From Lethocerus indicus (lineage: Eukaryota; Arthropoda; Insecta; Hemiptera; Belostomatidae), in contig JACDQD010000105.1 in assembly GCA_019843655.1 (NCBI GenBank), positions 310,001 to 374,000 of the forward strand: DNA of 64,000 bases. The letters run 5' to 3'. How positions within the stretch are numbered: the first letter of the stretch is position 1; every line of letters begins with the position of its first letter. A program made the position numbers and the translations under genes. A model generated the notes under the pieces. That model was given only the letters and a program-made list of their open reading frames with translations, was not told the DNA's origin and ran no database searches. This document shows, piece by piece, positions 24,855-37,640 of this stretch.

Positions 24855-27800
24855 TCCGCAAGTTAATGACAGAAGAATGAATTTTGTGTCGAGCGTTCAC
24901 CAATAATTATCGGTTTCAAATAGTTGCAAGTCATTTCGATTCGAATTTCATCTGTAGTTTCGCGTGCCCATTGCGACTCATCAGTCCCGGGCCCGGTAGG
25001 CAGTTAACGCTGGGGCGAAATTATCGCTCTCGCCGAATGGGGATGCTAATCTTCGTTCAGCTTCGTGAATCCCGGCTGAGCTTTCACCTGTTTCCTCGTC
25101 CCATTTAACTTCAATGGGGCGCTAATTCTCTTCGTTCGCCCGCTCCCGTTATTTTCGATCCCCAATTGGGCCGGCCGCCACTCTCGACTATTTCACAGTG
25201 CGACAGATTAAATGTTGACAGAATGAGTTCATCGGAGAACAAATTTTTAATTGATTTTTCAGACACTTCCTATTTATTTTAGTTACACGAAGCATTTAGC
25301 CAAATCTAATATTTCAACCAAATGATGAGAACAGGAAATTGATGCGCATTGAAATTTCTATATTTGTTCGTACCCATTAATTAACGGTATTTCTGATGGT
25401 TAGATATTTATTTTCATAGACACCTGCATTACATGAAAATATTTAGATAATAAAGAAAATCTTTAATTTGAAATATACCATTTCAGAATATTCGAGTTTA
25501 ATAGCGTGATGAATATCAAACGGAGAGTCAATTTTGGACAGAATTTAGATTGAGTTTCGCAGTAATTTTTATATTTAAAGTCGGAAACCCGTTTGCGCCC
25601 TGTCTCGCGAATGATGAAGAGTTTGGAGTTCTATGCACAACGGCGGTGCGTGAATTCCGAGCGGCTGACGTCATCGCTGAGTGGCTTTGTTCCTTTAACG
25701 AACCCCCCGGACACGATACGCTGTGCTGGCCAAGTGGCCGAAACTCACTACCAATATCTTCCCCCATATATCTACATGGACGAATGGCCATTGTCCATGA
25801 CTACAGCCATCCTACAACCACTAGTCGCAACATTTATTTCCACTTATTCATTGTCGGCCCAATATTTCGAACAAATTCACTTCATTCTATTTAATTTACA
25901 ACGTTCTGTTGAGTATGAAATCAAATTTAAGGGAGTTGGAGTCTGAAAATTCGAAGACTCGGTTTCAACAACACCTAGGCCAGTTTAATAGAATAAGTTT
26001 CCCTTTCGCTAATACAATAAATTATATTCTAGTTCGGAATCAGTTAACCGCCCCGTTAACAATATTATATAAACATTTAATTTCTTAAATTATTTTTATT
26101 AATCTTTAGTCCGGGTTGATCGGTAGGGGGGCAGCATAGAATATAACCGGGAGCATTCGGTGGAGGTTAAACGTTAATAAAGTTGTCCCTCGGTGTTTTT
26201 ACGCCGGGGGTAGTTCCGAAGGTAGTTGAGTGGTCGGCGCCATACCGGGAGCAGACTAATTGAAAAATAAATAATTAAAATCCAATTTATTGTTTGGAAA
26301 TAATAGCCCACCGCCAATACGACACGGCCCACCGTTTGCCATCACAACAACAATTTGTCCTCCAATACCCGGGTCAATTATTAAAAGTTTTTTCTTTCTA
26401 TCCGCATTTCGTTGACCCTAGTAGTTTTATAGTTCATATTTAACTAGTTTTCTCTGAATGTAAGTAGGTAAAAATTAATTAACTAATTAATTTTTCTATT
26501 GTTCTTAATGCTGTGCGGATTGTCAACAATTAGGTCAACAGACATTTTTTCTTCTAATTAGCAGTCATTCCATCTAATTACTAATGAATTTCTGGTTGTG
26601 AGTGTTGTTTTGTTAAAGTGAAACATATATTTATAAAAATTCCTGCGCAAAGTCGTGTGTATTATGTGAACCGGTTTAGGGGAGAACTTGGTCAGACCGG
26701 GAAACCCACTGGAGCCATTCATTGGGCCAACTCCAACTTGCCCTGCCAATTCGTAAAGTCCCCGTCACCGACTCCCTGTTTTCTACTTATCCTCAAGAGT
26801 GTAAGGTCATATACACAGAAATCTAACTCCCTCTAATATCTTATTATCTGATATCTCCCTCACTAATAACTCTAATAATAATATTTTGAATTTATTGTAC
26901 TATATACTGAATAAAATGTATTTAAAGACGATTACCTAAAGAATCAAACAAGCAATGTGTTGTATAAATGCTACGGAAACATGAAAAACTGACGATTGCC
27001 AGATTGATTGTTAAAAGATTCCTGATTTTCCGGGCATAGAAATAACTTTTCTTGACCTCTCAAAATTTGGACGCGGACACAGATATTGACATTATCGGAA
27101 GCGTATAGCAATAATAAATGACACTATTCAGTGATAACAGTGACCCTTCTCCGCTTGCAGACTTCGGATCAATTTCAACCGAGAAGAGTCTTCCCCGCCC
27201 CCTGACAGTTGCTGACACGGCTTTTAGCTACATAACTCAAGACTATGACTAACCCCGGCTGTCGGTAGGGGGGCATTACAGCGACCCCCTGAACGCTCAG
27301 TGCATTAGTTTTCGTGAATCGGAATCAAATGACTTACAAAGCGTTAACTTCACCCCGGTCCCTTAATCCCTCTTTTCTTCACGTCTCGTAAAACTTGTCT
27401 CCGGTTTCCCTTGCCAATGACTCATGTTATCAATTATAGCCATTAGTATGTTATCATACCGCATCTAGGTTGAAAAAATATTTCATTTCGAATTTTTTAA
27501 ACCAATTGGAACTAAGTAAAAATCAATCATAAAAACCTATTCACATGCAATTTCGTAAGTTATATGTGAGTGCTATTGAAAGTTGGACAAAAATTAATTA
27601 CGATTCATAACTGTGGTCGATAATTATTTAAGTCCCGTTTTAAATGTTGCTCAGGATCGGTTATTTTCCGCCCTGCCTACGGAATCGAACATCTCCATGG
27701 GATTAGATAAGGCGATGTAGCGAAAGTTTTCCCTCCGCCGCAACCTGTTTTCTATAGATTCGGGCCATATTTCACTGGCGAATTAGAAAAAAAAAGTAAA

Positions 27801-28356
27801 GGAAACTTTTCTACTTCGGGCAGTAAACAACAGCAATCCTCTAATGGGAGAGTTCGCAAGAGGTTTCCTGATGGTTTTTCCTAGGCCCTGCCCTCTAATC
27901 CGCGGCCTTCGTCAACAAGCTGCCCTTCTGATACCTAAATTTATATTTTCTGCTTCCTTTTTTTATATCCTTGTTTTCGTAGAGTGGCTCTGACCCTTCT
28001 GGCTTCGATCCAGAGGCCTACCGAACAACTAAAAAGTTTCCATCACCTCTCGTCGAAATTCTTTTGGACATTAACCTAATGTTCAATTCCACGAGACCCC
28101 CTCCAATTTTGATCATTTTAATCATACTATCTGAATTTTTAAATCTAGGATTTCAATTGTCTGGATTTAAGCTTTTCAATGAATTGAAACAATCCTTTCC
28201 ATTATTGTTAATATGTCCTTCAAACTTCAATATTGTTACAGTAAAACCTATAGTACAATATCAGTAGAATGTATTACTGAAGCGCTGGAAATCATTGAAT
28301 TAGTATCTTAAAGAAACTTTATATTAATAACATCAAAACACTATATTTATGGCTCT

Positions 28357-28378
28357 TGAATAATTTTTAAATTATTCA
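28357..28378. other. Inverted repeat TGAATAATTT / AAATTATTCA
   Basis: Perfect 10-bp arms are separated by two T residues. Confidence 0.7.
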
Positions 28379-29560
28379 GGTTTGATTCTTCCTTTTCCGA
28401 CCCATTATGTAAAAACGATTATTGGACGTGATAACAAATGAGATGGTCGGATCGATTAATTAATTTTTAAATGAAGAATTTTCTCGGTGGTTTACTGTCA
28501 ACAATGGGACATTAAAAATAATTATTTTATGTTCGAAAAATGTTATTTCAGGAACAAAATCTTTATCGCCGACGCCTCGATCGGCGGTTTGGAACAATGC
28601 TCGGGTTATGTTCCCCGGGTGGGGCCTACACACGACATAACGAATCGTTTTCTGATACCGATTCTCTGTCGCGGTCCACGGACAAGATTTATAATTCAGT
28701 CCGGGGGGGTTTCGGGGGTTTTGGGGGCGAAGTGCGGAGGGTGGGGCGCCTTGTTCAGACATATTTCGCCCGCAACCCCGAAACAAAACCTCCCGGGGGT
28801 TAAACCCACCCCTATTTTTATCCGGTACACCCCCTCGCCGATACCGGGCAAAAGTCTGAAAAGAAAGGGATGGGCTTTAATCATAAAATACGGCGGAGGT
28901 CGCGGGGGTCATTCGGGGTTGGGATAATTAAAAAAGCGAAAACAGGAACGGAACAGATAAAACACAAACCGGGAGGCGATTCGTCCTTGAAAACAAGAGT
29001 GAGAAAAAGAAAAATAAAATAAAACGAATTAATCACGATGTACGCGACAGTTAACAATTACAACTGGGAGTGTTTCTCACATAATGGCACATTAACTAAT
29101 CATTTCAGTTATTTTGCCCTCATTCAATTGATTAGTAATTATGACATATCATATCTATAAATATGTGCCAACAATTTGTTATTATACCGTTATATATTCT
29201 TCGAATTTTCGCTCTATTGCAAATATTACTGGGTTCGTCGTCCAGGGCAATACTGAAATCCTATCGAAGAAAATTAAATGGCTATCAGAACAGATAATAA
29301 AATTACGGAATCGATTGGCCACGGTTAATGCAGTGACCTATTTCATAAGCCCTGAGTAAAATACAACGCTGCCGGAGATTGTAAATGATTAAGAATGTTT
29401 TTCCTACCTTATTAATTTTTATTATTTTACTGAACACCCCTTAACGATTTATTACTAATTTTAACTTGTGATACTTCTACTGGATTTGTCCTTTTATTGA
29501 AAATTACACTTAACACAGGACTCAATTGAAAATGTTCAATAGGCATTTATCGACTATTTT

Positions 29561-29580
29561 ATCGAATTAGGTAATTCGAT
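29561..29580. other. Inverted repeat ATCGAATTA / TAATTCGAT
   Basis: Perfect 9-bp arms are separated by GG. The arms include TAATT and TCGA elements. Confidence 0.7.
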
Positions 29581-30210
29581 GAACTGAACTTAGTAAGATA
29601 ACACACTAATATCTTCAATGTTGATTTAAATTTCATATTTCTGAGAGGTGTTAATTAAGTTAGTTGACCACCGTTGCATCACTTGTACGCTTTGCTACTT
29701 ATTTTGTAAGGGGTCGAATTTTCTTCATTAGTATGCCAATTATTTTTATAAATTTGGATTTTATAACCCTTAAGTTTGTAAATGCCGCTTGACATTTCTC
29801 AGTAGGAAAGTTAAATATCGATTAAACCTTAAGATATCAAGGAAGGAACGAAGGAGGCCTAATTACGAATAAATAAATAAGCGGGTTTTATCTACCGACT
29901 AATTCATTATTTATTCGGGGGAGGGAAACGCCAGCTATCCCAGCTAAGACAAATATTATCACTCGACTCCTTACTTAAAATACTCCTACACGCCTCCGGA
30001 GAATATTTACTCACTAAAGAAACTCAAACGAAGAACATTAGTCGCCTTATTAGCAAGTGTGTGGAACGAATAATTAGGTATACCTTAACATTTAGAGCCA
30101 ATTAACAATTGGCGAGGTTTCGCTTTAGCGAGCGTGTTTTTCTTGTTCCAGATTGGTTTATGAAATTACCTAGACAGGTCTTTGCCACTGATATCGATGC
30201 ATACCAGAAA

Positions 30211-30236
30211 ACCCCCCGGCAGCCTCTTAGGGGGGT
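30211..30236. other. GC hairpin ACCCCCC / GGGGGGT
   Basis: A perfect 7-bp GC-rich stem closes a 12-nt loop. It sits in otherwise mixed sequence next to a GC-rich patch. No T-tract follows, so it is not read as a bacterial-type terminator. Confidence 0.6.
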
Positions 30237-32270
30237 CTCATTTATGTTATCTCGTAGAGCGTTCATCACCTAGCAGTGCGGCGATTGTGAACAGTTGAGG
30301 GACAGGAATCGAGGACAGGTGAAGTAAGGGAGATAAGGGAGAACCGAAAATAGCCGTAGGGCCTTATTGCCGGACTGGCTGTACATAGAGTCGGGAGATA
30401 GTCGTGTTTGTCGGTGGTGGGGCTCGGTTAGCGACACATTGCCCCATAAACTGGGCCCGGGCCGCACACCGCCCTAAGTGGGCCTAACTCCGGCCCCTAA
30501 GTGGCCCAAACCCAACCGATATATTTTATATGGCCGAAACCTACACCCACCGCCGACTCCTATATTTACTTACTTCTACCGGGGGGGGCCTTGAATTATA
30601 GGCCAGACAAACTTTCCCTTCGAAATACGACACCGGCCTTTACCCCTTTTGCACCAAAAGTAAAAGATAAAATGTATCGCTATTATACTGAAAAATGGTA
30701 CCGCGGACTATTTACTTTTCGAAGCCTTTGTGGTTTCAGTTCGAATCTTTCTGTTGTAACGAAGAATACTTAATAAGTCTGCCATAAGAGTACTTGAAGG
30801 CCTCTGCACTCAATAGACTGTCAACCATTTTTCTCATGTTTATGAATAACTAGTTAACGCCTCAATTGGAAGAGAATTCGGCCTCGTAATTTATAACAAT
30901 AATTACAATTATGTTAACACAAATTTCGAACCGGTCCTATGACCTGTACAATTAACTGGCTTACGCTTTTTTGTTAAGAAGTTTTTTCAAATTTTTCAAA
31001 GTTTGAAAGTTTTTCAATATACTTTCACAACGCCCATTTCAGCGCGGAAATAGAAAATATATCTTTTTCTCTGAAAAAAAACATTGATCACGAGTTGTAT
31101 TTTGACACGTGGCTTGTCGATTGGGGTTGCCGAAGCCTGCCGAAAAGTCTGAAGCAGGAAATTAGCTTTCCAGCCGGGGCCCCCTCCCCGCAGTCGCATG
31201 ATTTTCCTTATTGAAGCCGTTCTTTCTACTTATCTAAATTTGGGAACATCAATTTCCCGGAGACATCTCCGACCCCACGCAATAAACACATTTGAGAGTC
31301 CCCCCACCGCCTCTTTTCCCGGTCTTTAATTGGTTCTGTGAACGCGGAAAAACACCCCACAGAAACGGACTTAACACTTCACTTTACATCTACTGTTATA
31401 TAGCTCTGTCTGGGTATTGTGGATTGTGGTATTTCAGATTCTAAAGAATGTCTTAAACTGACGGCTTTTCAAGAGAGGCACTGTCATGAATTTATATCAT
31501 TACCATTTGCAAATATACATGTGCATTTCATGTACATAGTCTGATCTATCAAAAAAGAATTTTTCCATTAGACCGTAGACGTATGAATAATCTACTCTAT
31601 GAAATTTAAGAGGGTGATTAACTTCTAAGTGGGAATTTGAATACGAGCCAAAAAGCCAGTTGTGGTCTCTTATTTCTTTCTATTCGTGCAAACAAAAATT
31701 GCCATTGAGATGAGGCCAATATGAGGTTGATTATACAAGCTTACGACGAGGGAATCAAGGCCGAAAATAAATAAAATCCTGCTGTTCTCCTGGCACGGTT
31801 GAATAGGCGAATATAACTCGGGCTAATAATATGGTCGGAAACGAAAATTTAATTTAGCTCCGAACGAAAAATGGGGAGAAAAAACCTGTCGGGTATTTTG
31901 TTGAAATAATTATCGTGGGGAAAGGGGCGGGAACTCTATCTCTCCGGGTTAGAAATTTAATTAAAGGTCCGCGTGGGGCACTTGTGGAGCATCCTCACAG
32001 GTCATACCGCCGGAGAATTATTTTTCCCCGAAATAATATTTACCTTATAATAAATTGTTATTAATACGCCAGTACTTCAACACTCGTTGCTTATACACCG
32101 GTCTACACGGTCAAAACGGCCATAATTGAGCACTCCGTATTATTATTTTCCTAGGAACAAAAGATGAACACGTTTTATAATGAAAATTTAATACTTAATT
32201 AAAGTCTTCCAGGATGTATTGCCCTCATTGCCTTACATTACCCCATCAGGTAATAGACATACTTTAGATA

Positions 32271-32304
32271 TATTTTAGTTAATATTGTATTTTAGTTAAA
32301 TAAT
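32271..32304. repeat. Tandem duplicated 17-mer
   Basis: Both units start with the identical TATTTTAGTTAA and then diverge in AT-rich sequence. Confidence 0.75.
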
Positions 32305-35133
32305 ACTCTATATAAAACCTCTTAAATGTTTTTAAAGGAATGAAGATTATTAAGTCAAAAATTATTTTCCTTATCCTTAGTTTGGTCCTTGCATTAATAA
32401 ATAAAACGTTTTTATTTTAATCTCTAATAATTACGGACTCCAATGAGTCGATAAAATAGCCATCCGATAGAATAACACCAATTTGTTGGCGGGCCGCTAT
32501 TAGGGTTGACAATGATCGTTACGCCTTAAACAATCGCGTGATGCGGGCCAATTATACGCGGAAGTTGTGCGGGCTGCATACTGCCAGGCGCCACACGCCT
32601 TCATTGCTAAATACTATTTATTAAGCCCCGTCTGAAAAGACATTAAAGCGTTGTTTTTTCTTTTATTGTTCGACATAAAGCTGTCTTAATTATTTATTAT
32701 AATAATATAATTTTATTAAATCGTATTAATTAATAAATAGTAACCAAATAATAGTAGTTGTAGTAATGCAATAATAGGTACAAGTTACGATAATTTCCAT
32801 GTATAGTACTTATGTCTTTACACATAATATTTTAATAGAACTTCCGAATAAATGTGTCACATGTGTGTGTGTCTCTGAACGGTGAAAAACACGCGGATTG
32901 AGGTTTTTGATTTATGGGTTGAAACCTAATACTCGTAGTGATGGCGGCGAGTTTGATATCAGCCTTGTTTATTTCGGGCATTCAGTTCTTCCTTCGCCCT
33001 TTGTTGTTTGTTACGATTGACGTAACAATATATAACTTTGTTTTCCACGTTTGGGTATAAATTTGGATCGACGTCGGTGGCCGTATCACAAGTGAATTGG
33101 GACCGTAAATATCTGTAACACTTGTTTATCCTACTGACGAAATTATAATTATCAAAATTGCGGTATATTCAACACTCTTTAAACAATAGAGCGGAATTTC
33201 ATTGCTCCTTCTTGAATTACCCCAAACAGCGCACATCAGTAAACGTTTACCTCTTCTACTTTTACGGTCTAAGATATAAAAATGAAGAAATCGTTGTTTC
33301 ATTTACCGAATGTCACAAGGAAACAATAGAACCATTCTAGTTGCCTGCTTATATTATATACGCACTTGTATTTCATTCATCCTGAAACTCCGTTAAAAAC
33401 AGGTAAAAATTCCGGTCCGGCATAGTTTAGTGATTAGAGCGAAGATACGATGGGTCCGGTTTTCCTTAATCTCATAAAGTACCGTAATTGCTTCTGTCGC
33501 AAATTTTGAATCGCTTTAAAGATATAGGAAACGTTCAGAAATTATTTTGCAGCCGCATATCTTGTTTGCTACAGTCACCTATTCCTACCCGTAAGATGTA
33601 AAACGTCATTTAATAAAACGTTGCCGTGTGAAGAATCCGACGTTACGGCGTTGCGAATATCGCGCTGCGGCCGAATGAAATATCCGGCTATATCTGTCGC
33701 CTGCAGGGAATGTAAATTTGAGATGAAGGTGGCCCTGAAAAGGGCCCCCTCCCACCGTTACTACTACACATGGATACACACGGAGACACACACTCGGAAT
33801 AATCGAAGTCCCTTTCTTCAAGCCGAAAGGAACAATCTGAGATATGAGGCGTCTTAACAATCCCGCCCCGTCAGAAACAATGCCGTGTCGACACAAACGG
33901 CCCTGAGATCTAGATCTATATTGCACTGGATGCTGACAGTTATGTCACCGGCACACGTCATCATTCACCTGCCATATTTACTTGCTTCTTGCCTCTTTTT
34001 TTCTCGATTAGAAGTAAATATTTAATAAATATTCAGTTGATAATATTCTATATCATTTTAATCATATATAATAATGTGTTGTCTGGTTTCTCACAAAACC
34101 AGTCTATTCCTTCCTTTAGTAAACTATATTCACCATGTATTTTACGGTACAGAAATATACTTTAAATCCTCAATTTTTTTCAGAACGCATCCTCGAGTTT
34201 ATTAGAAATTCTTCAGCATTTTCTTCGAGTTTCGCATTTTTCCCTACTATTTATTGTATAATTTTTCTAATTACACTATAGGAAGAAAATGAATACGCAC
34301 ATTGTAATCTTACAGTGCAGTATTAGCGTAAAGAAAAATACGAAACAAAATAATTCCGGCGATGAGTAACTTGGCTGTTGTGAATCATCCGGGCCGACCG
34401 GTTTCCATAATTAAATAAACAAAAAACCCCAGCCGTGTCGGACTTTTCTTCTTTTGCTCGCACTCCGCTACCTTTTTTAATTAAAATAAAACTTTGATTC
34501 ACTTTTTCCACTCGCGTAAAGTTTTCCGTTGCAGAAATATCAGTTAGGGACCCGAGAATGTTGATTAAGTTAGCCGCAGAGGGGGGAAATTTAAATTTGC
34601 GACGCCTCAAATTCCGGCTCCACACTCTCGTCAAATATTTCGCTTCGAATACCGTTCTAATTAAAATTTATAAATTACGATTTAGATCGGCAATTGCATT
34701 ACTTTGCGGGGAATTTTATCTCGCTGATATTTCACGAAGAGGAGGAGAAGGAATGAGAATCCTTGCTACGAGGAACAACAAAAGATGTTTGTTGAAACAA
34801 GAACCTTCTCTTGTCCTACAACATAAGGCCGCAGGTGAGATCCTCGAAAAAAGTAATTCCTCTCTATAAATTTGGAGCGTTAGAACATTTCGTAGCTCTA
34901 TTCGATTTTTTTAAAATTAAAACTACGTAAATATTTCATAACAATGAAGTCGTCCTCAGTTAAACCCCAAGCGGATAATGCCCAGACAATCCTTGAATTG
35001 TGACTGTAACTCGGGTCGGGATATTTGTCGGACTTCAAAACTTGCAAGGCCCACCAGTTGACAAGTCAAACATTTACAAACAAACATAGAGAGTGGCCGG
35101 TCATGGGTACTCGGTCCCCTCTTTGATGTGACC

Positions 35134-35150
35134 GATAGATAGATAGATAG
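35134..35150. repeat. (GATA)4 tetranucleotide repeat
   Basis: Four tandem GATA units sit inside a longer motif beginning GACCGATAG and ending AGCCTTCA. A similar motif with two units occurs at 21032-21051. Confidence 0.9.
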
Positions 35151-35238
35151 CCTTCAAGCATTCATCGCCCAACGTTTCTCAGTTGACCACGGCGGGAACT
35201 TCAGTCGGTCCCATTCCAGAAAAGGCAAAGCAGAACCG

Positions 35239-35252
35239 AGAGAGAGAGAGAA
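35239..35252. repeat. Short (GA)n tract
   Basis: This is a perfect GA run of about 14 bp, 90 bp from the GATA repeat. Confidence 0.85.
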
Positions 35253-37148
35253 GCCGGTACTTTACGCGCTTGTCAATATGGGTGAAAGGGAAAATTCACA
35301 AAAGATCGCAAAATGCAAAAGACAATACAGACTAGTCATTTATAGATCAACTGCTTTAAGATGTTTAATAATTGTACATTATTAGCGGGAATGTGACAGA
35401 CGCATATTTTTATTTTTCATACAATTTCGCACCATGACTATTATTAATTTTCTCCAGAAAAATTAAAATTGCACACAAAAATTCTAAGTGTTCTATGTGA
35501 CAAATTTTCAGGTTCATCATGATAAACAACATTGTTGAAAAAAAAAATTCTGAATGAACCAATAAAATCCCAACTGTGATCCGAAAAATATAGTGATAAT
35601 TGCTTATAATAATAAAATAAGTTATAATAATAAAAACTTTTAAGACTACCATTAGATACAAACGTTAGTAAAACGTCTACAACATACCGCACCGCAAAAC
35701 GAGCTTAATATGAAAATACAAATAACTACAAATATTGGGACAGAAATTCATTAACTGATAACATTAACTTATCTTTTAGGTTAGCTGATATAGACCATAA
35801 ACTTACATGCAACAAATTATCCTTCCTGGATGAGTTCGGTCCCAAATTATAAAGTATTTTGAAATTGTTATTGCCTGAATTTTATCCCCTGACTCCGAAA
35901 ATAAAGCCACTATGTTGATAATAAACCGGTGAATTTAATTAATTGATAATTTCATTACAACAAAAATCCATCACTCTAATTACCCCCAACAGACGAGTAC
36001 CTCTCCAATTTCTATTTTAGGACTGCTCCTTTCCCTGGATGGGGGAGAGAATATTCTGGACTGCATATCTAACGTAATATATGCGTATGTATGAATACTC
36101 ACTTATCTCTACTGTGGAATATATTGAAAATGGCCGCAGTGACTTCCACCATAAATGTGTCGTACAATCTGATAGCTTTTCGCGGTAAGTGTTTCATCAG
36201 AGCGTGACAGGCAGGGGGAGCCGTTAGAGTCCCTTTAATAGTGTCGAGGGACGGTCGGAGTAGGAAGTGGAGTCAAATTAAAAAAGTTGGGAGAACCGCG
36301 TTGGGCCTTTATTTGTCAATAAAAAAAGTTCACGGAGGGTCCGATCCCCCTCCGACCCGTCGACGTCGGACACAGATTGTACCCTAAGTGTTTTATGCGC
36401 ATCCTGCACAATTTTTTCTTTCAACACTGTCCTTCCGGTTTATGGCCCTTCCATATTTTCGGTTAATAGCTATTCACGGCACAAATGAAATATCCACTAT
36501 GGTCTTATGCAGGTACCTACACAAGCGTATAAAAGTGAATTTTAATGGATGAATTGGAGTTTAGGAACTCTTATCGGGGTCAATTCAATTTTTCCTTCCA
36601 TATTTAAATTTTAATATCACCCCCACAACGTACCACTTGCACTCTTCTAACGTCTCCTAAAGTTCTTCCGGCCTACTTCTATGTCCGGTTTCGTAGCAGG
36701 TTGATAACAAGTCAGGAGAGTGAAAATACTAAATGTAATACTTTAATTTAATAAAAAATTACTGGCGACGAAAAACCGAACCTCGTTTAGTCATAGGTGT
36801 ACAATTTCGTGCCATTGCTTCAGTGAACTTATTTGAACGATAACTACAGGTAACTATTTTACAGTATTATTGCCTACAGTCGTAGTACTTATACCACCTT
36901 ATGAATAACGTTTCGTGTTACTTTATAGGTGTCAGTCAAAGAAAATCAAAATATTTGAGCCGGGGTCCTTTAATCCAATAATTTGACTGTTACTTTCCAC
37001 TCTGATAACCTCCTTTGAAATTATCTTCGAATCCTGTCTTTCCCTTTCAGATTATTTCACGTTCGCATTCAAATTTCCATCAGGGAGTCCTAATGTTCTC
37101 GGGCCGTATAAACTGTGTCTGTCATGTCTGGCTCTGGAACGGCTCCCG

Positions 37149-37220
37149 GCACGCGAACTCCTCGTAACTCCTAATTGGAGAGTTTTCGTGAGGACGAATA
37201 CGCCTCGGTGAAATATGAAA
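37149..37220. repeat. Duplicated noncoding element A, copy 1
   Basis: It begins GCACGCGAAC, then after two bases carries CTCGTAACTCCTAATT, and later CGGTGAAATAT. All of these blocks recur in order at 37575-37640. It is not a simple repeat and has no coding frame. Confidence 0.8.
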
Positions 37221-37574
37221 CGTTTTTATGCCACAACTCTTTGACAATAAAGTAAAAAATGTTTCATTCACCGTCACAAAAATCGTAAAGACAATTGTTA
37301 GTATGGCAAGTAATAAAATATGGCCGGTGACGAGAAATTAATTTCCAAGATTTCGGGAGCCTAACCGTTGGAGTAACGATAATTTTTTTAATGACACATT
37401 TTTAAACTCGTACGTATTGATTGAATCTTATGTCGAACAGGCACTTGTGTTATCAGCAACTTTCCCAAATTCCGACACGTCCGAGAAGAAAAAAAAATCC
37501 ATTGCATTATTTCACAGGGTCCCCAATTCGAGGTTTTAACATCCCACGTTAGTATCTCTGGTGGCGGGGCCCCA

Positions 37575-37640
37575 GCACGCGAACCTCTCGTAACTCCTAA
37601 TTTGTGAGTTTCCGTACGGACATTTCCGTGAAATATTAAA
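37575..37640. repeat. Duplicated noncoding element A, copy 2
   Basis: This is the direct-orientation partner of 37149-37220, offset by 426 bp. The first 28 bases match at 26 positions; the remainder is degenerate but collinear, ending CCGTGAAATAT then AAA. Confidence 0.8.

Larger units (their letters stand above)
22476..35133. other. Noncoding stretch
   Basis: No gene is recognised. GC-rich patches lie near 22500-22720, 24000-24420, 24960-25210, 25580-25800, 28560-28930, 30190-30660, 31120-31330 and 33640-33910. A perfect CRE-type octamer TGACGTCA is at 25666-25673. The remainder is AT-rich and without obvious repeats of transposon type. Confidence 0.55.

Noticed and set aside
28487..28927. 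146-codon plus-strand frame in a GC-rich patch, preceded by a TTATTTCAG-like acceptor
   Set aside because: Open frames exist on both strands over the same patch, the peptide is low-complexity Gly/Pro-rich, and no donor of good quality follows.
33420..33450. tRNA-like A-box (TAGTTTAGTGATTAGAGC)
   Set aside because: No B-box of the GGTTCGANTCC type at the right distance and no acceptor-stem pairing. At most a decayed tRNA-derived fragment.
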